Source: Flavobacterium alkalisoli
GTDB taxonomy: Bacteria > Bacteroidota > Bacteroidia > Flavobacteriales > Flavobacteriaceae
Direction of reading: 5' to 3'
Length of the DNA: 64,000 nt
Assembly: GCF_008000935.1 (NCBI RefSeq)
Contig: NZ_CP042831.1
Span: 310,001-374,000, forward strand
The notes under the pieces are model-generated. The model saw nothing but the letters and a program-made list of their open reading frames with translations, was not told the origin of the DNA and did no database searches. This document shows positions 44,134 to 53,202 of this stretch, piece by piece. The position numbers and the translations under genes were made by a program. How positions within the stretch are numbered: the first letter of the stretch is position 1; each line of letters begins with the position of its first letter.

Positions 44134-46365
44134 TTACCTCCCTTCTAATTCATCAAATTTAGATTTCACCTCTTCTTTAGGCCAAACATTATTGCTTACA
44201 TCAATATCTGCCGTTAATAATTTAGGGTCAAGCGTAATCTTTTTAACCTTTTTCTCCACAGCAAAAACACGCGAAGCTGTTTGGTTGTTCATACGCCATA
44301 TCTGTACCGGGAAATTAAAGTTCTCTGTAGTGCCATCTTCGTATGTAAACTCAACCAGTATAGGCATTAGCATATTACCCGGCTTATTAAAGGTCACTTC
44401 ATAAAAGTAATTTGGCTGCTTTAATTCTGCCTGTTCAGCTCCTGTAAAATTCTCATTCACATAATCAGAAAGAAGTTTAATATCCTGTGCTTTTTTAGCT
44501 TTCCCGTCATTTTCTGAAACCATGTATACAAACGGACCTTTATCTCTTCCAAACCTACCTCTTTTCACAGAATAATCATCCATATCCGCAGGCCTTTCAT
44601 CAGTTACATAAAACTGCTTTACATCCTGAATACCTAAATCAACATAATCTGTAGAATAGAACCACCCTCTCCAAAACCAGTCAAGATCTACTGCCGAAGC
44701 ATCTTCCATAGTCCTGAAAAAGTCCTCTGGTGTAGGGTGTTTAAATTTCCACCTGTTTGCGTAGGTTTTAAAAGCATAGTCAAACAACTCATGCCCCATA
44801 ACAACTTCACGAAGTATATTTAATCCTGTTGCCGGTTTGGCGTATGCATTGTTACCAAACTGATACAGCGATTCAGAATTCGTCATAATTGGCGCTATAG
44901 ATTTTTGATTACCGCTCATGTAAGGAACAATTTTAGCCGCAGGCCCTCTGGACGAAGGATAATCTTCTTCAAACTCCTGCTCTGTAAGGTATTCCAAAAA
45001 GGTATTAAGACCTTCATCCATCCACGTCCACTGGCGCTCATCAGAGTTAACTATCATGGGGAAAAAATTATGCCCTACCTCGTGTATAATAACACTGGTC
45101 ATACCATATTTAATCCTTTCACTTACAAAACCATTTTCATCAGGACGCCCGTAATTCCAACATATCATAGGATATTCCATTCCCTGGTCTTCTGCCGAAA
45201 CAGAAACCGCTTTAGGGTAAGGATAATCAAACGTATATTTTGAATACGTTCTTAGTGTATGTGCCACTACCCTTGTAGACCTGTCTCCCCATAACGGGTT
45301 ACTTTCTTTAGGATAAAGTGAAACAGCCATAGCTGTTTTACCTGATAACTGCACCGCCATAGCATCGTAGATAAACTTCCTTGAGGTTGAAAAAGCAAAA
45401 TCCCTTACGTTTTCTGCCTTAAACTTCCAGGTTTTCTTTTTATCGCTAAAACCTTTTTCCGCCTGCTCTGCCTCTGCCTGTGTTACAATAACCACAGGAT
45501 TGTCAAACGACTTTGTTGCCTGCTCATAACGTTTAACCTGCTCGGCAGTAAATACATCCTTACGGTTTGTAAGTTCGCCTGTAGCCTCCATAACGTGATC
45601 GGCAGGAACAGTAATGTTTACCTCAAAATTACCAAACGGAAGAGCAAACTCTCCTCCGCCCCAAAACTGCATGTTCTGCCAGCCTTCCACATCATTATAA
45701 ACAGCCATACGCGGGTAAAACTGCGCAATTACATAGAGATTATTACCATCTTTATCAAAATGCTCATAACCTGAACGACCTCCTATCTTCCTATAATTAT
45801 TTACATTATACCACCATTTAATGGAAAATGAAATCTTGTCGCCCGATTTTAACGGCTGCGGAAGATCTATCCTCATCATGGTTTGGTTCACTATATAATT
45901 AAGCGGATTGCCTTTAGCATCTTTTACATGTTCTATTTTAAAACCACCATCAAATCCCTGCTCCATAAAGTTTCTTGAAAAATTATCAGGCGGGTAAGCC
46001 TTATTTACCCTTTGGTTTTCTACAAGAGGTGACTGTGAAGTTCTAGACCTTCTGTTTTGATCCAGCTGCACCCACAAGTAGTCAAGATTTTCAGGAGAGT
46101 TATTATGATAGGTAATGGTTTCGTTACCATAAATTTTAGTATTCCTGTCATCCAGTTCTATATCCATTTTATAATCGGCCTGCTGTTGGTAATAAGCAGG
46201 TCCCGGAGCACCCGATGCCGTACGGAACATATTTGGTGTAGCCATAAGATCGTACATTTGGCTAAACCTGTTATTATCATAATGACCCTGTTCCCTTTCG
46301 GTCTTTTCCTGTGCTGTTAATGGTAAAGAAGCTAGTGCGGCTAAAAAATATGCTAGTTTTTTCAT
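44134..46365 (-). CDS. M1 family metallopeptidase
   Basis: 743 residues. Signal peptide MKKLAYFLAALASLPLTAQ, so periplasmic or secreted. N-terminal beta-sandwich aminopeptidase domain, then a catalytic domain with zinc motif 'IIHEVGHNFFPMIV' and the third ligand in 'WTWMDEGLNTFLEYL'. The exopeptidase GxMEN loop is altered to 'DQGMEYPMICW'. Likely an aminopeptidase acting on peptides outside the inner membrane. It precedes, in map order, a DUF6702-type gene and three related cell-envelope genes on the same strand. Confidence 0.92.
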   Translation of the reverse strand: MKKLAYFLAALASLPLTAQEKTEREQGHYDNNRFSQMYDLMATPNMFRTASGAPGPAYYQQQADYKMDIELDDRNTKIYGNETITYHNNSPENLDYLWVQLDQNRRSRTSQSPLVENQRVNKAYPPDNFSRNFMEQGFDGGFKIEHVKDAKGNPLNYIVNQTMMRIDLPQPLKSGDKISFSIKWWYNVNNYRKIGGRSGYEHFDKDGNNLYVIAQFYPRMAVYNDVEGWQNMQFWGGGEFALPFGNFEVNITVPADHVMEATGELTNRKDVFTAEQVKRYEQATKSFDNPVVIVTQAEAEQAEKGFSDKKKTWKFKAENVRDFAFSTSRKFIYDAMAVQLSGKTAMAVSLYPKESNPLWGDRSTRVVAHTLRTYSKYTFDYPYPKAVSVSAEDQGMEYPMICWNYGRPDENGFVSERIKYGMTSVIIHEVGHNFFPMIVNSDERQWTWMDEGLNTFLEYLTEQEFEEDYPSSRGPAAKIVPYMSGNQKSIAPIMTNSESLYQFGNNAYAKPATGLNILREVVMGHELFDYAFKTYANRWKFKHPTPEDFFRTMEDASAVDLDWFWRGWFYSTDYVDLGIQDVKQFYVTDERPADMDDYSVKRGRFGRDKGPFVYMVSENDGKAKKAQDIKLLSDYVNENFTGAEQAELKQPNYFYEVTFNKPGNMLMPILVEFTYEDGTTENFNFPVQIWRMNNQTASRVFAVEKKVKKITLDPKLLTADIDVSNNVWPKEEVKSKFDELEGR

Positions 46366-46373
46366 GTCCTTAA

Positions 46374-46877
46374 TTAATAGTGTAAAATGTCCTGTGGGTT
46401 ATCATTAGTAAGCAAAAGACTTTTTTTGTTACCGTCTATTTTGGTATTTATGATATTTTGCTGCTCAGGATATGCGTCAAAAAGCATTGTGTTTCTAACC
46501 TCGAGTGTTTTTATTTTGCCTTTTGCTTCGGCAGTGATATACAGTATAAGTATATCATCTTCGGTTTCACGCCCAAGTATTTTAAGAGGTTTAACGGTAC
46601 CGTTTACTTTTACCTGAAGTTTTTCGGTTACATACTGATTGATGTATTTATCGGCATCGGCAACTTCTTTTTTTGTACACAGGAAAAACTGCTTTTTATT
46701 CTTATCAGAAAGCACCTTATCCAAATCATCAATAAAAATACGGGCAGTAATTTGCAGCTCTTTTTTTTCAGGAACCTGCTCCATCATAAAAACAGCCACA
46801 TAGTATTTATGCACAGCGGCTGATGTTAGTACAGCTGCCAGCATAAAAAGGAACGTATATCGTATTATAACCTTCAC
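46374..46877 (-). CDS. DUF6702-type exported protein
   Basis: 167 residues. Signal-anchor or signal peptide (YTFLFMLAAVLTSAAVHKYYVAVF) and a single beta-rich domain with 'ELQITARIFIDDLDKVLS' and 'LEVRNTMLFDAYPEQQNII'. Matches the DUF6702 family, often next to M1 peptidase genes in Bacteroidetes; role unknown. It is transcribed just upstream of the M1 gene with an 8-bp gap. Confidence 0.85.
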   Translation of the reverse strand: MKVIIRYTFLFMLAAVLTSAAVHKYYVAVFMMEQVPEKKELQITARIFIDDLDKVLSDKNKKQFFLCTKKEVADADKYINQYVTEKLQVKVNGTVKPLKILGRETEDDILILYITAEAKGKIKTLEVRNTMLFDAYPEQQNIINTKIDGNKKSLLLTNDNPQDILHY

Positions 46878-46901
46878 GTTCCAAATGTAATAAAACTTAT
46901 T

Positions 46902-47672
46902 TTATTTCTCCATATTGCGGTACTCTTCACCTTTCTTAATAAGATAATCGGTAAGTTCAAACTCCTTATCCGGAGCCAGCAGTTTAGCCGACTCTTCGCC
47001 ATTATCACAATAAGCAAGGAAAAGGCCTATTTCCTCATGTTTTAGTTTAAGGGTTTCAGTAAAGAAATAGTAGGTGAATTTTTCCTGAGCGACCTCACTA
47101 AAGGTCTTACCGTCAAGATACTCTTTTGTATAATCTTTTTTACGCCCTTTGGGCTTAAATATCATGTCATATATTTTTACAAAATCCATACCCGGCAGTC
47201 GCGGCTCTGCACTTGGAAAAGCAGGATTCACAGGAATTTTGTCTACTACATCCACACCTTCCATCAATTTTTTAGCATCGAGATCAGATGTATAAATACG
47301 CGTTTTTATACCTTTACTGTCCTCCTCAAGATTACCCGTTAATGTTGTTATAATAACCTCATCAAGCATTGTAACATCTAAATCCAGTTTTATGGTAAGC
47401 CTCTCATCGGTAAAATGATCTTCAACAAGTATAAGCATTGCTGGCCTAAACGTTAAGCTCGAAAAATAAAGGGTATCGGCAGGCTGTGCATAAATGGTAA
47501 ACAGCCCATTATCATTTGTTATAGCCTTAATATTTGTGTTTTTGTTAAGTACAGTAATATACTCGACTTTAAGGGAATCGGCCACTACCTTACCTCGCAG
47601 TAATTTCCTCCCTTCCTGAGCAAACAGTAAAACCGGAAATAACACAACTAAAACCAACAACAACTTTTTCAT
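46902..47672 (-). CDS. Carboxypeptidase-regulatory-like domain protein (paralogue 3)
   Basis: 256 residues. Signal peptide MKKLLLVLVVLFPVLLFAQ, a carboxypeptidase regulatory-like beta-sandwich (about 24-115: 'LLRGKVVADSLKVEYITVLNK', in part, and 'NDNGLFTIYAQPADTLYFSS'), then a helical C-terminal region. Related to the next two genes, but lacks their 'GQK.YTPAE' motif. No catalytic residues visible. Role unknown; probably periplasmic. Confidence 0.85.
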   Translation of the reverse strand: MKKLLLVLVVLFPVLLFAQEGRKLLRGKVVADSLKVEYITVLNKNTNIKAITNDNGLFTIYAQPADTLYFSSLTFRPAMLILVEDHFTDERLTIKLDLDVTMLDEVIITTLTGNLEEDSKGIKTRIYTSDLDAKKLMEGVDVVDKIPVNPAFPSAEPRLPGMDFVKIYDMIFKPKGRKKDYTKEYLDGKTFSEVAQEKFTYYFFTETLKLKHEEIGLFLAYCDNGEESAKLLAPDKEFELTDYLIKKGEEYRNMEK

Positions 47673-47751
47673 AATGCATATTTTTTATTGTACCCGAGAG
47701 GTACTACATAAAGATACAAAATTTAACCGTTAAAGAGTATTAAGAAATTAC

Positions 47752-48504
47752 TTACTTCTGCAGTTCTTCCAAAAGTATTTCCCTGTATTTTATAGCGAGA
47801 TTGCTTAGAATGAACTTTGCTTTCTGATCATTCTTTTCCCTTAAGGCATCAACAAGCGTTTTATCCTCAATGGCATAAAATACAAAACCTCCGGTATAAT
47901 CTTTAGGGATACCCAGTTTGGTTTCCATCTCTTCTTCGGTATACAAGCCGTATACCATATCAAAAGCGGTTTCCTTTCCTTCGGTAACAACCTCTTTTTT
48001 AAGCCGTTTTGTTTTTCCTGTTATCGTGTTTATAACCGCATCAAAAGATTTACTTCCTGCCAATATGCCTAAAACATCAAATACTGATTTTATTTCTCCT
48101 GCAGTATATAGCTTCTTCTCTGCGGGGGTATATTGTTTTTGTCCTTCCGGCACAATACCCATAGCTTCGGGATTCAGGTTTTCATACTTATTAATAACTA
48201 CTTCTTCCAGCTCATAAGTACCTAAATCTACAATAAGCAATTGGTTAAAATCCTGTTCCCTTATAATTATTCTTCCTGTATACGGATTGGTTGTCTCCAC
48301 AACCAATGTATCTGACACCGCTACCTCTATGGTAAAATTCCCCAGTGTATCTGTCTTCGTTTCAACGCGAGAATTTAAATTTACCACTCCCCTTTTAGGA
48401 ATGGGAATACTGGCTGCAACAACCCTTCCTTTAATGGGTTTTCGCTGTTGTGCATTAACCGAGAGGGTCAAAAGAAAAATGACAATAAAAAATCTAATCT
48501 TCAT
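47752..48504 (-). CDS. Carboxypeptidase-regulatory-like domain protein (paralogue 2)
   Basis: 250 residues. Signal peptide MKIRFFIVIFLLTLSVNAQ, regulatory-like beta-sandwich ('PIKGRVVAASIPIPKRGVV', 'DTLGNFTIEVAVSDTLVVE'), then the motif 'AMGIVPEGQKQYTPAEKKLY' and a helical tail with 'GIPKDYTGGFVFYAIEDKTL'. It overlaps paralogue 1 by 11 bp, so translation is coupled. Function unknown. Confidence 0.85.
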   Translation of the reverse strand: MKIRFFIVIFLLTLSVNAQQRKPIKGRVVAASIPIPKRGVVNLNSRVETKTDTLGNFTIEVAVSDTLVVETTNPYTGRIIIREQDFNQLLIVDLGTYELEEVVINKYENLNPEAMGIVPEGQKQYTPAEKKLYTAGEIKSVFDVLGILAGSKSFDAVINTITGKTKRLKKEVVTEGKETAFDMVYGLYTEEEMETKLGIPKDYTGGFVFYAIEDKTLVDALREKNDQKAKFILSNLAIKYREILLEELQK

Positions 48505-49306
48505 TTGGTGTGGCTATATCTGGTTTGGCTACGGCAGTACTGTCCGTTTTTTGTTCCGATTCAATAAGATTTCCATCTTTATCAATAACACCATCCTCCC
48601 TGAGCAGACCAAGGTACTTAACCGAAAGTCCGTTCATTAAGAATTTAGCCATTGTATTATTCTTTGCTTTTATAGCATCGGCAAAATGCTTATCTTCCAC
48701 TATATAATATATAAACCCACCCACATATTCTTCGGGAATCTTAAATTCCTTTATAATATCATCGGTATCATAAATATAGTTTATTTTAGCCATGAGCATT
48801 TCTTTCTTTTCATACTCAATGCCTTTTTTAAGCGCTTTCTTCTTTCCGTTTAGGCTATTTATTATACCGTCTATACCATTACTTGCAGTAAAAAGCCTTC
48901 TCTCAGCAGGAGTGTATCTTTTTTGACCCTTTGGCACTATCCCTAAAGACTCTGCGGTTATATGATTGTAGTTTTCTATCACCACCTCATTCAGCATATT
49001 TACCATAGGTTCAAGCTCCACAAAAAACAGGTTTTCGCCTATATCCTCTTTTTCAACAACCACACGTCTGTCCTTAACCTGTATGGCAGAAAATATAAGT
49101 GTGTCCTTAGGCTTTGCCATAATGGTAAAGTAACCTCCGGGCTGTGTTGTTACTGAAGCTTCGCTGTTTTTGTTGATAACATAAATGCCTTCAAGCTCAT
49201 CGGCCTGCGATTTTATCTTGCCTTTAAGGGGTTTTCTTTCTTCTTCCTGAGCAAATGAAGGAGAAGCTATAAACAAGACTGTAAACAGAAAAAATAAATT
49301 TTTCAA
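48494..49306 (-). CDS. Carboxypeptidase-regulatory-like domain protein (paralogue 1)
   Basis: 270 residues. Signal peptide MKNLFFLFTVLFIASPSFAQ, beta-sandwich ('PLKGKIKSQADELEGIYVIN', 'QPGGYFTIMAKPKDTLIFSA'), then 'SLGIVPKGQKRYTPAERRLF' and 'KIPEEYVGGFIYYIVEDKHF', closely matching paralogue 2. First of the three in transcription order. The repeated GIVP.GQK.YTPAE motif defines a subfamily whose role I do not know. Confidence 0.85.
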   Translation of the reverse strand: MKNLFFLFTVLFIASPSFAQEEERKPLKGKIKSQADELEGIYVINKNSEASVTTQPGGYFTIMAKPKDTLIFSAIQVKDRRVVVEKEDIGENLFFVELEPMVNMLNEVVIENYNHITAESLGIVPKGQKRYTPAERRLFTASNGIDGIINSLNGKKKALKKGIEYEKKEMLMAKINYIYDTDDIIKEFKIPEEYVGGFIYYIVEDKHFADAIKAKNNTMAKFLMNGLSVKYLGLLREDGVIDKDGNLIESEQKTDSTAVAKPDIATPNED

Positions 49307-49361
49307 TGGTATAGGTAAATAGGTGACAATTATAAAAGAAAAGGATATGATTGCCTGAGAA

Positions 49362-49391
49362 TTTGCAGGCTTGAAAATCTTTGTAACTTTA
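49362..49391 (+). promoter_or_regulatory. Promoter of pepE
   Basis: TTTG (49362-49365), 18 bp, then TAACTTTA (49384-49391), a one-mismatch -7 box, 25 bp before the ATG. The surrounding 15 bases TCTTTGTAACTTTAC are identical to a segment upstream of dnaG. Confidence 0.6.
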
Positions 49392-49416
49392 CCTTTTCTT
49401 ACTTACTGATAAACGA

Positions 49417-50124
49417 ATGAAAAAAATAATTATTGCAAGCACCTCCACATTACACGGAGGCGGATACCTTGATTACCTAACCGATACACTTAAAGAACAT
49501 TTTAAAAGCTGTAGTTCCCTGCTTTTTGTACCCTATGCCAGGCCGGGAGGCATAAGCCATGATGACTACACCAAAAAGGCTGCTGAGTTTTTCAGTTCTC
49601 TCAATATAAACGTAAAAGGGATTCATGAATTTGAAAACCCAGTAGAGGCCGTACAAAATGCCGAAGCTATTTTTACCGGAGGAGGAAATACCTTCCTTTT
49701 AGTAACGCAACTATACCAAAACAAGGTAATGGATGCTATTAAGACTGTAGTTGAAAAAGGCACTCCTTATTTAGGCACCAGCGCAGGAAGCAATATTTGC
49801 GGGCTTACTATGGAGACTACTAACGACATGCCTATTATCTATCCGCCAAGCTTTGATACATTAGGGCTGATTCCTTTTAATATCAATCCGCATTATTTAG
49901 ACCCCATTGCAGGTTCAACCCACATGGGCGAAACACGCGAAACCCGCATTAAGGAGTTTCATCAGTTTAATCCGCAGCCTGTATTAGGCCTTCGTGAAGG
50001 CAGCTGGCTTGAAGTTAATGCAGACATCATAACACTTAGAGGAAGCCTACAGGCACGCCTTTTCAGACAGAATACAGAACCTGAGGAAATAGAAACCGGG
50101 ACAGATTTATCCTGGTTAAAATAA
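49417..50124 (+). CDS. pepE: Dipeptidase PepE (alpha-aspartyl dipeptidase)
   Basis: 235 residues, the usual length. Peptidase family S51: catalytic Ser122 in 'YLGTSAGSNICG', Asp137 and His159 in 'NINPHYLDP', the same spacing as the Ser-Asp-His residues known for Salmonella PepE. It hydrolyses dipeptides with N-terminal aspartate in the cytoplasm. Own promoter and terminator, so a single-gene unit. Confidence 0.95.
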   Translation: MKKIIIASTSTLHGGGYLDYLTDTLKEHFKSCSSLLFVPYARPGGISHDDYTKKAAEFFSSLNINVKGIHEFENPVEAVQNAEAIFTGGGNTFLLVTQLYQNKVMDAIKTVVEKGTPYLGTSAGSNICGLTMETTNDMPIIYPPSFDTLGLIPFNINPHYLDPIAGSTHMGETRETRIKEFHQFNPQPVLGLREGSWLEVNADIITLRGSLQARLFRQNTEPEEIETGTDLSWLK

Positions 50125-50133
50125 GGCAATAAA

Positions 50134-50160
50134 AAACCCAAACTTTTCAGTTCGGGTTTT
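50134..50160. terminator. Bidirectional terminator between pepE and tRNA-Gly
   Basis: AAAACCC-a-AACT and AGTT-c-GGGTTTT form a hairpin with a TTTC loop, with a T-run on each side. It serves pepE on the plus strand and tRNA-Gly on the minus strand. Confidence 0.8.
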
Positions 50161-50167
50161 GATTTTG

Positions 50168-50240
<73 letters not shown>

Positions 50241-50252
50241 ATTATTGTGGTG

Positions 50253-50285
50253 CAAATATACGTAATAAGATTTTACAGTTGCAAA
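50253..50285 (-). promoter_or_regulatory. Promoter of tRNA-Gly
   Basis: On the minus strand TTTG (50282-50285), 21 bp, TATATTTG (50253-50260). This is the clearest -33/-7 pair in the window and ends 12 bp before the tRNA 5' end. Confidence 0.8.
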
Positions 50286-50368
50286 CTTTTTTTTAAAAAA
50301 ATTTTCTCCTCAGCCCGCATTATTACTTAAAATATTTATTATTAATTTGTTATCAGAAAAAAAATTTC

Positions 50369-50806
50369 ATGTATTCTGTAAAACAAATTAGTTCTCAGCA
50401 AACTTATGCTGTAAGGCAGCCCGTTTTAAGACCGGGAAAACATATTGACTCCTGTATATTTGATGGCGACGATCTTCCGCAAACCGTACATTTTGGTGTT
50501 TACGACTCAGATAACCTTGTTGGTATAGTCTCTGTATTCAGGGTTTCACATCCAGACTTTGCCAATGCTAATCAATACCAGCTGCGCGGCATGGCTGTTT
50601 TACCTACCCATCAAAAGAAAGGACTGGGCGACTTACTACTGGAGGCAGCAGAAAATTACATAAAACAACAGGGTACAGACCTGATATGGTTTAATGCCCG
50701 CGAAGTGGCTGTTGGCTTTTACAGCAAGGCAGGGTACACTATTTCAGGTGAATTGTTTGAAATTCCAACTGTGGGGCCGCATTACGTTATGTTTAAACTG
50801 GTATAG
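50369..50806 (+). CDS. GNAT family N-acetyltransferase
   Basis: 145 residues. Acetyl-CoA binding motif 'MAVLPTHQKKGLGDLLLEAAE' (in part, Q/K-x-G-x-G) and 'YSKAGYTISGELFEIPTVGPHY' near the end, resembling the ElaA/YybD type subgroup. The opening 'RQPVLRPGKHIDSCIFDGDD' also fits that group. Substrate unknown. Single gene between tRNA-Gly and the L,D-transpeptidase. Confidence 0.9.
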   Translation: MYSVKQISSQQTYAVRQPVLRPGKHIDSCIFDGDDLPQTVHFGVYDSDNLVGIVSVFRVSHPDFANANQYQLRGMAVLPTHQKKGLGDLLLEAAENYIKQQGTDLIWFNAREVAVGFYSKAGYTISGELFEIPTVGPHYVMFKLV

Positions 50807-50895
50807 TCGATTTTTAATTAAATCATCAATTATTTAACTAAAACGTTATCGTAATCTCGATTTTGTTTTGTAATTTTATTACAAACAATCACCCC

Positions 50896-52488
50896 ATGAT
50901 AGCCCGTGTCTACATTGCAGGCTTATTTTTTTTGCTGTCAGGATGCGCAAAGGATCCTCACACTGTAAAAAATTTGCCCGTAGCCAAGGCTCAGGAAGTG
51001 GTTAAAATCCACCCAAACAACACTGCTTTTACAATAGACAGCACTTACTTAGAAAGTTCGGCAAAAAATATAAGGGAATTTTACAAAGACAAAAAATATA
51101 AAGCCCTATGGACAGACGAAAAAGACAGAAAGACACTGTTACTGTCTATAGCCTCAGCCGAACAGGATGGCCTGCAGCCTAACGACTATAACTACGATAC
51201 ACTTACCGCTTTTGAAAAAAATAAAGATTTAAACAAAGAAAAAAGCGCAGCGTATGACGTTTTACTAACACAGTCGTTTTATAAGCTGGCACTACACTTA
51301 TTTAAGGGAAAAATATCGGCAGCATCGTTATACCCTGACTGGGCATTAGAGCAAAAAAAACTGGATATAGGCCCATTGCTGAATGAAGCCCTTAAAAACC
51401 ACACAGTGGATAAAATAATAGACCGCTGCAGGCCTCCTCATAAAACCTACGAAGGTTTACGCAAATGCCTGGCTTACCTAAACAGCATGCCCGATGACGG
51501 TACATTACAAACTGTAACCATAAAAGAATCTATAAAAGAAAACGATTCCCTTGATCAGGTTGTCTTAGTACGAAAAAGGCTTGCCTACTGGCGGGATCTT
51601 GAACAGAGCGACACCATAAGCCCTGTTTATGACACCAAAGCCATAGAAGCGGTTAAAAAATTTCAGGAGCGGCACGGCATCCTTCCCGATGGTGCTGTAG
51701 GCAAAAAGACCGCCGAAGCATTAAATACTACCCGGCAGCAACGCATAGAACAGGTAGTGGTTAATCTGGAACGCTGGCGTTGGTTCGCTTACGATTTTGG
51801 AGAAAAAGCCATACTGATAAATATCCCTGACTACAGACTTGCCTTTATTGAAAACAATGACACCATAGCCACCCATAAAGTAGTTGTAGGAAGACCGGAC
51901 AGGCCTACCCCCGTACTGGACTCAAAAATAAATTACCTTGTGGTAAACCCAACCTGGACAGTACCTCCTACTATACTGGAAAAAGACCTTACTCCAAAGG
52001 CTACAGATGATGTTAGCTATTTCACAAACAATAACCTTCGCATTTTTGACAAAGACAGCAATGAAATTTTACCTGAAGACTGGAAGCCTGAAATGGCTAA
52101 AAACTACAGGTATGTACAGGGATCGGGCAACAGTAATGCACTGGGCAACATTAAGTTTAATTATAATAATCGCTTTTCGGTTTACCTGCACGATACCAAT
52201 CACCGTGAAATGTTTGGCAGATCATACAGGGCATTGAGTTCAGGATGCGTAAGAGTACACAAACCGCTTGAACTTGCAGAAAAAATCCTGACCAAAGAAA
52301 ACAGCGACTGGAATATGGATAAAATAAACGAAATGATTGCAGCCGGCGATACCGAAAAAATCTACCTAAAAAAGACCAACAATGTACACCAGCTATACTG
52401 GACAGCGTGGATGGACAAAAATGGCCTTCAGTTTAGGAACGATATTTATAATCTCGATAAATTGCTCTACGATAAATTAAGAAATTAA
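50896..52488 (+). CDS. L,D-transpeptidase (YcbB/LdtD-like) lipoprotein
   Basis: 530 residues from ATG 50896; a TTG at 50863 is in frame but would spoil the signal. Lipoprotein signal 'MIARVYIAGLFFLLSGCAK' (lipobox LSGC). Then a scaffold domain, a peptidoglycan-binding domain ('AVKKFQERHGILPDGAVGK', about 240-280) and a YkuD catalytic domain with 'VNPTWTVPPTILEKD', 'LHDTN' and the catalytic Cys in 'ALSSGCVRVHKP'. It makes 3-3 crosslinks or attaches proteins to peptidoglycan. Convergent with a second, different YkuD-like gene; the ends overlap by 12 bp. Confidence 0.93.
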   Translation: MIARVYIAGLFFLLSGCAKDPHTVKNLPVAKAQEVVKIHPNNTAFTIDSTYLESSAKNIREFYKDKKYKALWTDEKDRKTLLLSIASAEQDGLQPNDYNYDTLTAFEKNKDLNKEKSAAYDVLLTQSFYKLALHLFKGKISAASLYPDWALEQKKLDIGPLLNEALKNHTVDKIIDRCRPPHKTYEGLRKCLAYLNSMPDDGTLQTVTIKESIKENDSLDQVVLVRKRLAYWRDLEQSDTISPVYDTKAIEAVKKFQERHGILPDGAVGKKTAEALNTTRQQRIEQVVVNLERWRWFAYDFGEKAILINIPDYRLAFIENNDTIATHKVVVGRPDRPTPVLDSKINYLVVNPTWTVPPTILEKDLTPKATDDVSYFTNNNLRIFDKDSNEILPEDWKPEMAKNYRYVQGSGNSNALGNIKFNYNNRFSVYLHDTNHREMFGRSYRALSSGCVRVHKPLELAEKILTKENSDWNMDKINEMIAAGDTEKIYLKKTNNVHQLYWTAWMDKNGLQFRNDIYNLDKLLYDKLRN

Positions 52489-53202
52489 TTTAGACGAGGC
52501 TGTGTACTTTTTAGACGGATAGTAGATAAAAAGACACGATTTCCCCTGAATAAGACTAATAATCTCTTTAGTCACACCATTAGGTAATGCAGGACAACCA
52601 AGGCTTCTACCCAGTCTTCTGTGTTGCTTAATAAAGCTTTCGCTTACATAGTCTGCACCGTGCATTACAACAGCTCTGTTTCTTGCATTGCTGTTAATGC
52701 CGTTTTCAAGACCATCAAGACGCATAGAAGATCCGTGCTTTCCGGTGTAAAGTTCTCCGGTAGCATAAAAACCTAAGCTGCTTTTGTTAGAGTTAGCCGC
52801 ATTGGAAAAAGCCGTAGCAAACTCATCACCACTGTTTCTTCCGTGAGCCACAAGAGTATTGTACAAAATAGTTTTTGTACTCATATCTATAACCCAAAGT
52901 CTTTTAATATTGGAAGACTTGCTAAAGTCTATAAGCGTTAGCAGGTCTTTTTTAATCTTACCCTGTTGCTTAAGTAGTTTAAACCCTTCAAATGCTGTTT
53001 GAAAAGATTCAAAGTCAGGCATTGAAAAAGAGTTAGACTCTATTTCATTATAAACCGACTCGGCAGTTACAATTGCAGCAGTTTCTGCAACCATTGGCAA
53101 AGCTTCCGGTTTAGATATGTTTTTGGTAGTAGTGGTAGTAGGTGAAGTTACAGCTGATAGTAAAAATAAAATTGACGTAAAAAAGTTGTAAATCATCTTC
53201 AT
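52477..53202 (-). CDS. Exported murein L,D-transpeptidase catalytic domain protein
   Basis: 241 residues. Signal peptide MKMIYNFFTSILFLLSAVTS. The C-terminal half shows the diverged YkuD-like family: 'NIKRLWVIDMSTKTILYNTL', 'VAHGRNSGDEFATAFSN', 'GSSMRLDGLENGIN', 'VMHGADYV' and the likely catalytic Cys in 'LGRSLGCPALPNGV'. Probably acts on peptidoglycan peptides in the periplasm. Different subfamily from the convergent neighbour. Confidence 0.9.
   Translation of the reverse strand: MKMIYNFFTSILFLLSAVTSPTTTTTKNISKPEALPMVAETAAIVTAESVYNEIESNSFSMPDFESFQTAFEGFKLLKQQGKIKKDLLTLIDFSKSSNIKRLWVIDMSTKTILYNTLVAHGRNSGDEFATAFSNAANSNKSSLGFYATGELYTGKHGSSMRLDGLENGINSNARNRAVVMHGADYVSESFIKQHRRLGRSLGCPALPNGVTKEIISLIQGKSCLFIYYPSKKYTASSKLIS

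Noticed and set aside
50863..50895. TTG start for the L,D-transpeptidase
   Set aside because: It would place 11 polar residues before a clear lipoprotein signal; the ATG at 50896 is better.
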